From assembly GCA_041583135.1 (NCBI GenBank), contig JBFHGJ010000011.1, positions 17,744 through 81,743 on the forward strand: DNA of 64,000 nt. Direction: 5' to 3'. The notes under the pieces are model-generated. The model saw nothing but the letters and a program-made list of their open reading frames with translations. It was not told the DNA's origin and did not search any database. This document shows positions 52,056 to 61,046 of this stretch, piece by piece. A program made the translations under genes and the position numbers. Source of the DNA: JABSOG01 sp041583135 (GTDB taxonomy: Bacteria; Pseudomonadota; Gammaproteobacteria; Enterobacterales; Alteromonadaceae). Numbering within the stretch: position 1 is the stretch's first letter; each line of letters opens with the position of its first letter.

Positions 52056-53291
52056 TTAGGCATTTTGTTCGGCGTTTTCTAAGCTCTCAGACTTGTCGAA
52101 AGCCAGCAGATAAACCACCGCAATGACAATCATGCCTGCGCCTGCTATGGTCATCAGCTGGGATGGACTAAACCAGTTACCAAGCCAGCCGCAGGCCAAG
52201 AAACCGGTGACAGAGCCCAAACTGAGCAGCGCATTGATAGAAGAATAAACCCGTCCTCGAATGGCTGGCTCAATGGTGCCTGCCAGCCAAGCGCTGACGG
52301 TGACGTCGGTAAAGCTAATGGTTAAACCGGCAATGCCGCCCCAGATGACAAGCAGCATCGGCTCATCCAGTAGCATAAAGCCACTGAGCAGCAGGCCATG
52401 GCTAATCAGTCCCAGCGCAACCCAAGTGGTTTTTTCCAGTTGCGTATGAATTTTGCCATACAGCAATGAACCCAGCAGCGTACCGCCTGCGATGGCAAAA
52501 TAGATCTGCGAATAAACCACATCTTCAAGACTTTCATCGAACAGTTGCTGCACTTGGATCAGCAAAGCGACGGTAAAAAAAGCTTTGAAAATGGATACCG
52601 AGGAGAAGCTTACGACTAACTTGGCGACCGGATTGGATTTGACGTAAAAACTCGCCAGCGCGTCGCGGTAGTTTTGCCATTCGGCTTTGAAATTGGATTT
52701 GGCTTTCTCAATCAGCGGCTCATTGATCAGCACCACAAAAATCAATGATGCCAAGAAAGTGATCAAATCAACCCACAACAACTGGCGGGCGCTGATGCCC
52801 ATGGTCAACATGGCGCCAGCAATAGCAGGACCTGTGATCTTCATGGTGTTGAAGGTGACATGGGATAAACTGATGGTTTTGACCAGTAATTCTTTGCCGA
52901 CTAAGGTCGGTATCAACGCCGAAAACGCCGGTAGGTAGATGGCGTTCAGCAATTGTGCGCAAAAGACCAAAAGATAGATTTGCCAGCTTTGCTCGGCAAA
53001 AAAGATGGCCAGAATCAACAGGGCGCGAACGCCGTCGGTAAGGCAGATCACCCACTTTTTCTGCATTCTGTCGGCCAATATGCCACCAAACGGGCCAATG
53101 AGGACCAAAGGTAGAGTGGACATTAGAAAAGACACGGCCAAGCCCCAAGCACTTTGGGTCATTTGATAGATGATCAAAGGAATGGCGATCAGCGATACAT
53201 TATCGCCTAGCTGGGAGAGACCCTGTCCTAACCAAAGTTTACGATACTCGCCATTGGCAAGCACTTGTCTGTAGGTTGTCTTGTCGGTCAT
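52056..53291 (-). CDS. EntS-like MFS exporter
   Basis: A 411-residue 12-helix major-facilitator protein. The N-terminus LWLGQGLSQLGDNVSLIAIPLIIYQMT and the loop FGGILADRMQKKWVICLTDGVRALLIL resemble the enterobactin exporter EntS and other drug/siderophore exporters of the MFS_3 type. It lies 70 bases after the radical SAM gene, and the gap contains an 11-bp hairpin. With an RND pump also in the operon, the product may be moved in two steps (cytosol to periplasm, then outwards). The substrate is unknown. Confidence 0.88.
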   Translation of the reverse strand: MTDKTTYRQVLANGEYRKLWLGQGLSQLGDNVSLIAIPLIIYQMTQSAWGLAVSFLMSTLPLVLIGPFGGILADRMQKKWVICLTDGVRALLILAIFFAEQSWQIYLLVFCAQLLNAIYLPAFSALIPTLVGKELLVKTISLSHVTFNTMKITGPAIAGAMLTMGISARQLLWVDLITFLASLIFVVLINEPLIEKAKSNFKAEWQNYRDALASFYVKSNPVAKLVVSFSSVSIFKAFFTVALLIQVQQLFDESLEDVVYSQIYFAIAGGTLLGSLLYGKIHTQLEKTTWVALGLISHGLLLSGFMLLDEPMLLVIWGGIAGLTISFTDVTVSAWLAGTIEPAIRGRVYSSINALLSLGSVTGFLACGWLGNWFSPSQLMTIAGAGMIVIAVVYLLAFDKSESLENAEQNA

Positions 53292-53317
53292 GATATTTAG
53301 CTCTGACGGAAGATGGT

Positions 53318-53345
53318 CATACTGCCGCGCGAAGGCGGCAGTATG
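53318..53345. repeat. 11-bp perfect hairpin in the gap between radical SAM and MFS genes
   Basis: CATACTGCCGC (53318-53328) pairs with GCGGCAGTATG (53335-53345) across a six-base loop. No T-run follows in the transcript direction. It could stabilise the upstream mRNA or make expression of the first gene differ from the rest. Confidence 0.6.
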
Positions 53346-53361
53346 GGGTTATCAAGGTCGT

Positions 53362-54768
53362 TTAGCTGACCATTGAAATCTTATAGACGCCATCTTCACG
53401 GCCTTTTTCTTCAAGCTTTTGCTTGGTGAAGCCGTCAAGTGCATCACGGGTTACCTCTGAGGCGAGGTAATACATGACGTTGGCAAACCATAACCAACCG
53501 GATTCGGTCAGCGATAGCTCAGTTTCTGTTTCATGTACCAAGTCGGCATCGATAAGCTCCTGTAAACGGGCTTTGATGTCATCAGACACTTCGTCCATAC
53601 GGATGCGAGATTTCTCGGCTTTACCTAAGTATGACAAGGCACCAACCAAACCGCGCTCAGGGGCGTCAGGCAACTGATAGGCTTTGATAGGCAATTGGCC
53701 GTCGGTCATCAGGGCGTTGATGTATTTACCACGGTTATCTTCGTTGTAGATACCAAAACCATTGCTCATGGTTAACGCACCTGCACCAAAACCGATGGCA
53801 TCTTCATCTTCGTAGCCGTACATGACTTCATGATAGCGGAAGGTGTATTCTTCGGTGTAGGTTACACGCGCCGCCGACTCAGGGTTGGCCAAACGCACAA
53901 ACGAATAACCGTTGTGTGGGGCAAAACCACGATGACGCATATATTCGTTAACCAACATGCGGTGATTGATTTTCTCAAGACCAGACATCGGCTTAAGGCC
54001 ATCACGCTCGAAGGTTTTGTGAAGACGTAGCTGTGACGCTAGGTTGTTCAATGGATAGAAGTCAATGGTGGTTACACCCAGCTCAATGGCTTTTTCCATG
54101 TTTTCTGTCAAATCGGCAATCGACTGACCGTGAATACCATAGATGATGTCACAGTTGGTGGTGTCGAAGTTGGCGTTAAGCAGGTCGGCACAGGCTTTGA
54201 TTTGCTCTAGGCTGGCCGTCAGATTAAACGCTTCACGGTAGCTAGGCGTGAAAGTTTGTACACCGAAGCTGGCACGGTTAACACCGATCTTCTTCATCGC
54301 TTCAACTTTCTCGGCGGTCACACTTTTGGCTTCACATTCGAAAGTGAATTCTTTGATCTGTGACAGATCCAAGTGCTTATGCATCGCTTCACCGATGGCC
54401 AAAATATGCTCGGCCTGCAATACAGAAGGTGTACCACCACCGAAATAAATGGTTTCAGCTGGCGTTGCCTTAACCACTTCCATTTGACCTTTAAGTTCGA
54501 TTTCTTTGATCAATGCTTCAACATAACGGTCAACGATATCTTGAGACTTAAACTGGCCACGAGTGAACGGGCAGAAAGTACAGATGGTATCGCAAAATGG
54601 AATATGGAAATACAATGCACGGCGCTTCGGTAGAACACTGACGCTTTTAGCGAATACCTCGGGTGCGGTTAAGTCTGTTAATGTGCCGGTCTCTGGCACT
54701 GGGTAGAACCAGTTTGTGATAGGGTAAGCTTCACTAAACTTCAAAATGGAGGCGTTTTTCAATAACAT
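53362..54768 (-). CDS. radical SAM enzyme of the HemN-like superfamily (not typical HemN or HemW)
   Basis: A 468-residue radical SAM protein; I start at the ATG at 54768, preceded by AAAGGA. The cluster motif is Cys59-x3-Cys63-x2-Cys66 (FHIPFCDTICTFCPF), followed by GGGTP at 110-114, a HemN-superfamily hallmark. The fourth Cys of true HemN (CxxxCxxCxC) is absent: Pro67-Phe68 follow Cys66. It is also longer than HemW. It is the first gene of the nine-gene operon with three ATP-grasp ligases and two exporters, so it probably modifies a pathway precursor. Methylation, cyclopropanation and C-C bond formation occur in this group; which applies is unknown. Confidence 0.87.
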   Translation of the reverse strand: MLLKNASILKFSEAYPITNWFYPVPETGTLTDLTAPEVFAKSVSVLPKRRALYFHIPFCDTICTFCPFTRGQFKSQDIVDRYVEALIKEIELKGQMEVVKATPAETIYFGGGTPSVLQAEHILAIGEAMHKHLDLSQIKEFTFECEAKSVTAEKVEAMKKIGVNRASFGVQTFTPSYREAFNLTASLEQIKACADLLNANFDTTNCDIIYGIHGQSIADLTENMEKAIELGVTTIDFYPLNNLASQLRLHKTFERDGLKPMSGLEKINHRMLVNEYMRHRGFAPHNGYSFVRLANPESAARVTYTEEYTFRYHEVMYGYEDEDAIGFGAGALTMSNGFGIYNEDNRGKYINALMTDGQLPIKAYQLPDAPERGLVGALSYLGKAEKSRIRMDEVSDDIKARLQELIDADLVHETETELSLTESGWLWFANVMYYLASEVTRDALDGFTKQKLEEKGREDGVYKISMVS

Positions 54769-54884
54769 AGCGCAACATTCCTTTATGTAATTCACTTTGT
54801 AGTATTATTCTTAAAATAAGGCACATCTCTGATCTCTGAACATGTCCGTACAGAATGCAGGGAGTTGCACCCAAAACGGTCTGT

Positions 54885-54912
54885 ATCATATTAAATACAA
54901 GTGTGTTGTCAA
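54885..54912 (-). promoter_or_regulatory. sigma-70-type promoter of the nine-gene operon
   Basis: On the minus strand a perfect -35 TTGACA (54912-54907) is followed after 16 bases by a -10 of TATGAT (54890-54885). Transcription would start near 54878, leaving a leader of about 110 bases before the radical SAM ATG. I see no obvious operator in the leader. Confidence 0.6.
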
Positions 54913-55088
54913 ATGATTGCAGTTTATGAACTAGGATATGGCCTTAAAGTGTGCATAATTGGCGAATTTGTTCTTTTAGCTCGGACTGGCGCGCAGGAGG
55001 ACTCGGGCAAAAGCGCACTTACTGGCCGCAAATTGCCGGAATTGATTGGTTACATGTGGCTAAATTCTGTTTCCTTATTAGGTGCAAA
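54913..55088. other. spacer upstream of the nine-gene operon promoter
   Basis: This is the far part of a 320-bp gene-free interval between the radical SAM gene and the YhhN gene. Short open frames cross it (54901-55092, 54951-55136) but lack ribosome-binding sites and resemblance to known proteins. Nothing further seen. Confidence 0.4.
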
Positions 55089-55712
55089 TTAGAGGCAGGA
55101 GAGCGCGATAAACCATTGTGCGATGTAGTAGGTTGAGAGAATAATCGCTTGCGCGGCCTTAAAAGGAAACCTGAATTTGTTCACCGCCAAGGTTGCATCA
55201 GACACCATAAATACCACTGCGCCGATGAAAGCGGCAAGGGTTTGGCTGGTCGGCTGGGCAAGATAAACGGCAAAACTGCAATAGCCCATCAGCATGATAG
55301 CGCTGACATAAATCAGCACTGGCCATTTTAAATGTTTTAAACCTGGGTATAAAAAACCATAGATCAGCAGGCCCGGTAGGGCAAACGCCAGTAGATAGTG
55401 CAGCTCTGGCGCTGCGGACAATTGGCTAAAAAACGCCACGATATAGAGGATGTGTGCCACCAAAAAGCTCAGCAGTCCGGCAATAAATTGCTGTTTTTTG
55501 AGCATTAAAAAAATGTCGCCCAGCATCGAAAAGCCCAAACCTGCCAATATCCATTGTGTATATTGATTGAGCGGGGCGTTGAGATAGACAGCGACCATGA
55601 TCAAAACAATGGTCAGGGGCTTGAGTAGATAGATAAGTGGATAGTGCTTTTTATACTCGCACACAATATGGCCACTACCGGTGACTAGGCTGGCAAAAAG
55701 AAAAGGGATCAT
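55089..55712 (-). CDS. YhhN/TMEM86-family membrane protein
   Basis: A 207-residue, roughly eight-helix membrane protein from the ATG at 55712 (MIPFLFASLVTGSGH); the frame is open further upstream but the extra residues are hydrophilic and unlike the family. LAGLGFSMLGDIFLML, LLSFLVAHILYIVAFF and GAVVFMVSDATLAVNKF carry the conserved Asp residues of the YhhN family. Eukaryotic TMEM86 members hydrolyse lysoplasmalogens; the bacterial role is not established. It lies after a terminator-like hairpin, so it is probably separate from the ycgB operon. Confidence 0.83.
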   Translation of the reverse strand: MIPFLFASLVTGSGHIVCEYKKHYPLIYLLKPLTIVLIMVAVYLNAPLNQYTQWILAGLGFSMLGDIFLMLKKQQFIAGLLSFLVAHILYIVAFFSQLSAAPELHYLLAFALPGLLIYGFLYPGLKHLKWPVLIYVSAIMLMGYCSFAVYLAQPTSQTLAAFIGAVVFMVSDATLAVNKFRFPFKAAQAIILSTYYIAQWFIALSCL

Positions 55713-55804
55713 CGGGGTTACTTTACTCTGTTGTTCGGTTTTGTTTACAGGCCAGTCGGCGCTGCGCGAAAGTGGGTTATACCTTATCTTGCCATTGAAT
55801 AGAA

Positions 55805-55834
55805 CCCTTGTCTTGATGGTTGCCAAGACAAGGG
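55805..55834 (-). terminator. probable terminator of the yeaG-yeaH-ycgB operon
   Basis: An 11-bp perfect stem (CCCTTGTCTTG, 55805-55815, with CAAGACAAGGG, 55824-55834) lies just downstream of the ycgB stop. Only a weak T-rich stretch (TTCTATT) follows on the minus strand. Confidence 0.55.
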
Positions 55835-55845
55835 GATAAGCGAGG

Positions 55846-57393
55846 TTAACGCCCTAAATCGAGTGCCAGGGCTTCGGCCTTTGAGGTTTCTTTTGGCGGG
55901 CAGCTGGTGGTTTTATTGACCACGTTAAACTCGTTGAGGTGCTCGAGTTTCACTTCAAAGCCCCATAAGCGATGCAGATGACGCAATACCTCCTCATGGT
56001 CGTCCGCCAACGGCACTCGGCTGTGTGGGACGTATCGTAAGGTCAGTGAACGGTCTCCTTGGGTATCGACCTGATAAACTTGAATGTTGGGTTCTAGATT
56101 AGACAGGTTGTATTGCGCCGAGAGGTTTTCCCGCACCTTATGATAGCCCTCTTTGTTGTGAATGGCGCCGACTTCTAAATTCTTGTTGCTGTCGTCGTCT
56201 AAAATCGAGAAGAAGCGAAACTCGCGGATCAGTCGCGGCGATAAAAATTGCGAGATAAAGCTCTCGTCTTTAAAGTTGCGCATTGCCCAATGTACGGTTT
56301 CGAGCCAATCTTTACCGGCAAACTCAGGAAACCACTCCTTGTCTTCCTCAGTCGGGTTTTCGCAGATACGCCGAATGTCCATAAACATGTTAAACCCGAG
56401 CGCATAGGGATTAATGCCTGAGTAATAACGGCTGTTGTAGGGCGGCTGATAAACCACATTGGTGTGGCTGTGTAAAAACTCCAGAATAAAGCGGTCGCTG
56501 ACCAAGCCCTCATCATACAGGTGATTTAAAATGGTGTAGTGCCAAAATGTCGCCCAGCCTTCGTTCATGACTTGGGTTTGCTTTTGCGGATAAAAATATT
56601 GTGAGACTTTTCTGACGATGCGTACCACCTCCCGTTGCCAAGGTTTTAACAACGGCGCGTTCTTTTCAATAAAGTACAACAGGTTTTCTTGCGGCTCCTC
56701 GGGAAAGCGCTTTTCAACCTTGGCTTTTTCCGATTCGGCCTTAGGGATGGTACGCCATAGCTCATTGACTTGGGATTGTAGGTAATTTTCACGTTCTTGC
56801 TGGCGCTTTTGCTCCTCGAACAAGGAGATCTTTTGCGGCCTTTTATAGCGGTCAACACCGTAACTCATCAGCGCGTGGCAGGAGTCCAAAATGTCTTCTA
56901 CCTCGTCTATGCCATAGCGTTCTTCACATTTTTGAATATAGTTCTTGGCAAACAACAGGTAGTCGATAATCGAGCTGGCATCGGTCCAGGTTTGGAACAG
57001 ATAATTGCCTTTGAAAAACGAATTGTGGCCATAGCAGGCATGGGCGATAACCAAGGCCTGCATGGTAATGGTGTTTTCTTCCATTAGGTAGGAAATACAG
57101 GGATCTGAGTTGATCACTATCTCGTAGGCCAACCCCATTTGGCCGCGTTTATAGTTTTGCTCGGTTTGAATGAATTTTTTGCCGAAAGACCAGTGACTGT
57201 AACCCAGGGGCATACCGACACTGGAATAGGCATCCATCATTTGCTCGGCAGTGATCACCTCGATTTGATTGGGATAGGTATCGAGGTGATAGAAATCGGC
57301 CACGCGTTTGATCTCACTGTGGTACTGCTCTAGTAATTCAAAAGTCCAATCAGGACCGTCGGGCAATCGTTTCGATTTGTTCTCGTCAGTCAT
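55846..57393 (-). CDS. ycgB: SpoVR-family protein (YcgB)
   Basis: A 515-residue cytosolic protein of the SpoVR/YcgB family. Diagnostic stretches are YPNQIEVITAEQMMDAYSS, GMPLGYSHWSFGKKF, YEIVINSDPCISYLMEENT and QVMNEGWATFWHYTILN. The HExxH-like segments seen in metalloproteins are absent as such, and the biochemical role is unknown. SpoVR is linked to spore cortex formation in Bacillus; in gammaproteobacteria it belongs to the stress-induced yeaG-yeaH-ycgB set, and here it is the last gene of that operon (40 bases after yeaH). Confidence 0.96.
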   Translation of the reverse strand: MTDENKSKRLPDGPDWTFELLEQYHSEIKRVADFYHLDTYPNQIEVITAEQMMDAYSSVGMPLGYSHWSFGKKFIQTEQNYKRGQMGLAYEIVINSDPCISYLMEENTITMQALVIAHACYGHNSFFKGNYLFQTWTDASSIIDYLLFAKNYIQKCEERYGIDEVEDILDSCHALMSYGVDRYKRPQKISLFEEQKRQQERENYLQSQVNELWRTIPKAESEKAKVEKRFPEEPQENLLYFIEKNAPLLKPWQREVVRIVRKVSQYFYPQKQTQVMNEGWATFWHYTILNHLYDEGLVSDRFILEFLHSHTNVVYQPPYNSRYYSGINPYALGFNMFMDIRRICENPTEEDKEWFPEFAGKDWLETVHWAMRNFKDESFISQFLSPRLIREFRFFSILDDDSNKNLEVGAIHNKEGYHKVRENLSAQYNLSNLEPNIQVYQVDTQGDRSLTLRYVPHSRVPLADDHEEVLRHLHRLWGFEVKLEHLNEFNVVNKTTSCPPKETSKAEALALDLGR

Positions 57394-57433
57394 AACACTT
57401 TATCCTTTTACAAAGGGACAAATGACGTAGGGC

Positions 57434-58702
57434 TTAGGCCGCCTGCTTTTTGAATAGCTCCCTGAACATCGGATAGATGTCCTCGGCACCTCGAATATGT
57501 TGCAGCGCAAAATTGTCAAAATGCTCTGCCAGACGCTCGTATTCACGCCAGAGACTTTGATGAGAGCGCTTGGTGATCTCGATGTAGGAGTAATAACGCA
57601 CCACAGGCAAGATCTTGTCGCTCAGTAGCTTGGTACATTTAGGCGAGTCATCGGCCCAGTTGTCGCCATCGGAGGCTTGGGCGGCATAAATGTTCCATTG
57701 CGACGGGTTATAGCGTTTGGCAATGATTTCATCCATCAAATGCAAGGCACTGGAGACGATGGTGCCACCGGTTTCTTGCGAGTAGAAAAACTCTTGTTCA
57801 TCTACCTCTTTGGCCTGAGTATGATGGCGAATATACACCACTTCGATGTTTTTGTAGGTTCGAGTCAAAAACAGATAGAGCAGAATGTAAAAACGTTTAG
57901 CGACCTCTTTGGTGGCCTGGTCCATTGAACCTGATACGTCCATCAGGCAAAACATCACCGCTTTGGTGGTCGGCACCGGGCGTTTTTCATAATTACGGTA
58001 GCGTAAGTCAAAGGTGTCGATGAACGGCACCTTGGCGATTTTCTGCTCCAGTTCTTCGATTTGCTGATGCAGTGCTCGAATGGCATCGGTGTCGGGCACT
58101 TTGGCATTCTCAAGTTCTTCCAGCTGCTCTTTGAGTACCGCCAATTGTCGGCGTTTATCGGCCGACATCGCAATTCTGCGGGCAAGGGAGCCTTTTAAAC
58201 TGCGGACAATATCAATGTTGCTGGGAATACCCTCGGCACAAAAGCCGGCGCGAGTATTCTTGTGTTCAACAATTTTATCTAAAACCGTGTGTTTTAAATT
58301 GGGCAACTCCAAGTCCTCGAACAACAAATCGAGGTACTCATCTTTTGAAATGGAAAAAACAAATTCATCCTCACCCACGCCTTCGTTGCTGGCGTCGCCT
58401 TCGCCGGAGCCGCCGCCGCCACCACCGCTGGGTCGTCTGATTTGGTCACCGGTAACGAATTGGTCGTTACCGGGATGCACTCGTTCGCGTCTGCCACCTT
58501 GGCCGTGATGAAAAAACGGCTCATTGATGTCTTTTGACGGAATGGTAATGCTTTCGCCACTTTCAATATCGGTTACACTGCGCTTTGCAATGGCATCGGT
58601 CACCGAGCGCTTGATTTGGGCCTTATAGCGGCGCAAAAAGCGCTGACGGTTAACCGTACTTTTATTTTTGCCGTTCAAGCGGCGGTCTATAAAGTTCGCC
58701 AT
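57434..58702 (-). CDS. yeaH: YeaH/YhbH-family DUF444 protein
   Basis: A 422-residue cytosolic protein with a von Willebrand-A-like fold. The N-terminus FIDRRLNGKNKSTVNRQRFLRRYK is family-typical. A Gly-rich linker (PSGGGGGGSGEG, about 91-102) follows. The MIDAS-like Asp255-x-Ser257-x-Ser259 (CLMDVSGSMDQ) could bind a metal. It works with the PrkA-like kinase YeaG encoded upstream, 50 bases away. In E. coli the pair responds to nutrient stress; the molecular role is not settled. Confidence 0.96.
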   Translation of the reverse strand: MANFIDRRLNGKNKSTVNRQRFLRRYKAQIKRSVTDAIAKRSVTDIESGESITIPSKDINEPFFHHGQGGRRERVHPGNDQFVTGDQIRRPSGGGGGGSGEGDASNEGVGEDEFVFSISKDEYLDLLFEDLELPNLKHTVLDKIVEHKNTRAGFCAEGIPSNIDIVRSLKGSLARRIAMSADKRRQLAVLKEQLEELENAKVPDTDAIRALHQQIEELEQKIAKVPFIDTFDLRYRNYEKRPVPTTKAVMFCLMDVSGSMDQATKEVAKRFYILLYLFLTRTYKNIEVVYIRHHTQAKEVDEQEFFYSQETGGTIVSSALHLMDEIIAKRYNPSQWNIYAAQASDGDNWADDSPKCTKLLSDKILPVVRYYSYIEITKRSHQSLWREYERLAEHFDNFALQHIRGAEDIYPMFRELFKKQAA

Positions 58703-58752
58703 ATTACCTCCGCTGAATGTTGCTCAAAACCATCAATACTAAACTGCCAAGA

Positions 58753-60675
58753 CTACTGTGATTTACGCACGCGTAAATACCATTCCGACAACAGGCGAAC
58801 CTGCTTGCGGGTGTAGCCTTTTTCCATCATACGATTGACAAAATCATCGTGTTTTTGCTGATCGTCGGTGGAGGTTTTGGTATTGAATGAAATAACTGGC
58901 AGCAACTCTTCAGTGTTGGAGAACATTTTCTTCTCAATGACGGTGCGCAGCTTCTCGTAGCTGGTCCATAATGGATTTTTACCGGCATTGTTGGCACGGG
59001 CACGCAGCACGAAATTAACGATTTCATTGCGGAAATCTTTCGGGTTGGAAATGCCTGCGGGCTTTTCGATTTTCTCCAGTTCATTGTTGAGCGCTTCGCG
59101 GTCGAACAGCTGCCCGGTATCTGGGTCGCGATATTCCTGATCTTGGATCCAAAAATCGGCATAGGTGACATAACGGTCAAAAATATTCTGGCCATACTCA
59201 GAGTAAGACTCAAGATAGGCAGTTTGAATTTCCTTGCCGATAAACTCGACGTAACGTTGCGTCAAATAGCCTTTCAGGTGTTCAAGATAGCGCTCTTGCA
59301 AGTCTTGAGGGAACTGCTCTTTCTCAATTTGCTGCTCAAGTACGTAAAACAGATGAACCGGATTGGCGGCCACTTCGGTTTGGTCAAAGTTAAATACCTT
59401 GGCCAAGATCTTAAAGGCAAAACGGGTTGAAAGGCCATTCATCCCTTCATCGACACCAGCGTAGTCGCGGTATTCTTGATGGGACTTGGCTTTAGGATCG
59501 GTGTCTTTCAAACTTTCGCCGTCATACACCCGCATTTTTGAGAAAATACTGGAGTTCTCCGGCTCTTTGAGTCGAGACAGTACGGTAAACTGCGCTAGCA
59601 GCTCCATGGTATCTGGCGCGCAAGGGGCGTTGGCCAGCTCGGAGTGACGCAGCAGTTTTTGGTAAATTTTGACTTCTTCGGACACCCTTAAACAATAAGG
59701 CACCTTCACGATATAGACCCTGTCTAAAAACGCCTCATTGTTTTTGTTGTTGCGGAAGGTTTGCCATTCCGACTCGTTGGAGTGGGCCAGAATAAGCCCA
59801 TCAAAGGGCAGGGCAGACAAGCCTTCGGTGCCGTTGTAGTTACCCTCTTGGGTCGCCGTCAACAAAGGGTGCAGCACCTTGATTGGCGCTTTGAACATTT
59901 CGACAAATTCCATCAAGCCCTGATTGGCCAAACACAACGAACCTGAGTAGCTGTAGGCATCGGGGTCGTTTTGCGCAAAGTGTTCAAGCTGACGAATATC
60001 GACCTTACCGACGAGTGCCGAAATGTCTTGATTGTTCTCATCGCCCGGTTCGGTTTTGGCAATGGCGACTTGATGAAGCACAGACGGGTGCTTTTTGACA
60101 ATTCTAAACTGGGTAATATCGCCGTTGTATTCGCGCAGGCGCTTGGCAGCCCAAGGTGACATAATGGATTTTAAATAACGCTTGGGAATGCCGTATTCTT
60201 TTTGCAACAATTCGCCGTCTTCTTCGGCATCGAACAGACAAAACGGATGGTCATTGACCGGAGAGCCTTTGATGCAATAAATCGGGAGCTTTTGCATCAG
60301 GGATTTTAACTTTTCGGCAAGGGACGACTTACCGCCACCGACAGGGCCAAGCAAATAGAGGATCTGTTTTTTCTCCTCAAGGCCCTGAGCGGCATGTTTA
60401 AGATAAGATACGATCTGTTCGATGGCATCCTCCATGCCGTAAAAGTCTTTGAATTCGGGATATCTGGCGATCACGCGATTGGAAAAGATGCGACTTAAGC
60501 GGGCATCTTGCGAGGTATCTACCATTTCGGGTTCGCCAATGGCGGCCAACAGCCGTTCTGGCGCGCTGATATAGGCGGTCCTGTCTTCTTTGCAAATATC
60601 GAGAAACTCTTGCAGCGTATATTCCTCTTCCTGAGCTTGCTCGTAGCGCTGCTTGTAATGTTCAAAAATGCTCAT
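58753..60675 (-). CDS. yeaG: PrkA-family Ser protein kinase / AAA protein YeaG
   Basis: A 640-residue protein from the ATG at 60675, preceded by an excellent GGAGGTGG; an earlier start at 60687 is less likely. The N-terminal AAA part has Walker A GPVGGGKSS (110-118), and the C-terminal PrkA domain follows (ELEKIEKPAGISNPKDFRNEIVNFVLR; MEKGYTRKQVRLLSEWYL at the end). PrkA/YeaG proteins have AAA-like features, and kinase or Lon-like protease activities have been proposed. It is the first gene of the operon with yeaH and ycgB, a unit known in enterics as stress- and nitrogen-limitation-induced. Confidence 0.97.
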   Translation of the reverse strand: MSIFEHYKQRYEQAQEEEYTLQEFLDICKEDRTAYISAPERLLAAIGEPEMVDTSQDARLSRIFSNRVIARYPEFKDFYGMEDAIEQIVSYLKHAAQGLEEKKQILYLLGPVGGGKSSLAEKLKSLMQKLPIYCIKGSPVNDHPFCLFDAEEDGELLQKEYGIPKRYLKSIMSPWAAKRLREYNGDITQFRIVKKHPSVLHQVAIAKTEPGDENNQDISALVGKVDIRQLEHFAQNDPDAYSYSGSLCLANQGLMEFVEMFKAPIKVLHPLLTATQEGNYNGTEGLSALPFDGLILAHSNESEWQTFRNNKNNEAFLDRVYIVKVPYCLRVSEEVKIYQKLLRHSELANAPCAPDTMELLAQFTVLSRLKEPENSSIFSKMRVYDGESLKDTDPKAKSHQEYRDYAGVDEGMNGLSTRFAFKILAKVFNFDQTEVAANPVHLFYVLEQQIEKEQFPQDLQERYLEHLKGYLTQRYVEFIGKEIQTAYLESYSEYGQNIFDRYVTYADFWIQDQEYRDPDTGQLFDREALNNELEKIEKPAGISNPKDFRNEIVNFVLRARANNAGKNPLWTSYEKLRTVIEKKMFSNTEELLPVISFNTKTSTDDQQKHDDFVNRMMEKGYTRKQVRLLSEWYLRVRKSQ

Positions 60676-61046
60676 TGCCACCTCCAAGTAACCTTGAAAT
60701 AACGTGCTACATGACTTTGTAAAAGAGTCATTTACCGCCCAACAACTGCCGATTCAGCAAAAATAAAGGGCCATAAACGAATAAATTCAAACGTAAATTA
60801 AGCTTAGTTCAGCATCCGGGTTTTGCACTGATGTATTTGAAAAAAAATGAAAAAAATTATTTAAGAGGTACTTAAATTGGTAAATTGAGTGAATATTAAA
60901 ACAAGGTTGCATTTTTATTGAACAAAATGCATGAAAACCGGGGTAGAAGAAAATTAACTATAAATAAAACAGGGGGTTAAGTATTGGAACTTGGCAGGAT
61001 ATTGGCCGCCGACAATTCGGCGACCAATATATCAGGCAACGGGTGA
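60676..61046. other. AT-rich spacer upstream of yeaG, with two hairpins
   Basis: About 370 bp, holding the yeaG promoter region and the sodB 3' end. TGCATTTT (60908-60915) pairs with AAAATGCA (60924-60931). Near sodB, ATATTGG-C-CGCCG (60999-61011) pairs with CGGCG-A-CCAATAT (61018-61030) with one internal mismatch, which could end sodB transcription. I searched by eye for a sigma-54 -24/-12 site and did not find one. Confidence 0.45.

Noticed and set aside
53362..54768. Calling the radical SAM gene hemN or hemW
   Set aside because: The fourth Cys of HemN is missing, and the length and operon context do not fit haem synthesis or HemW.
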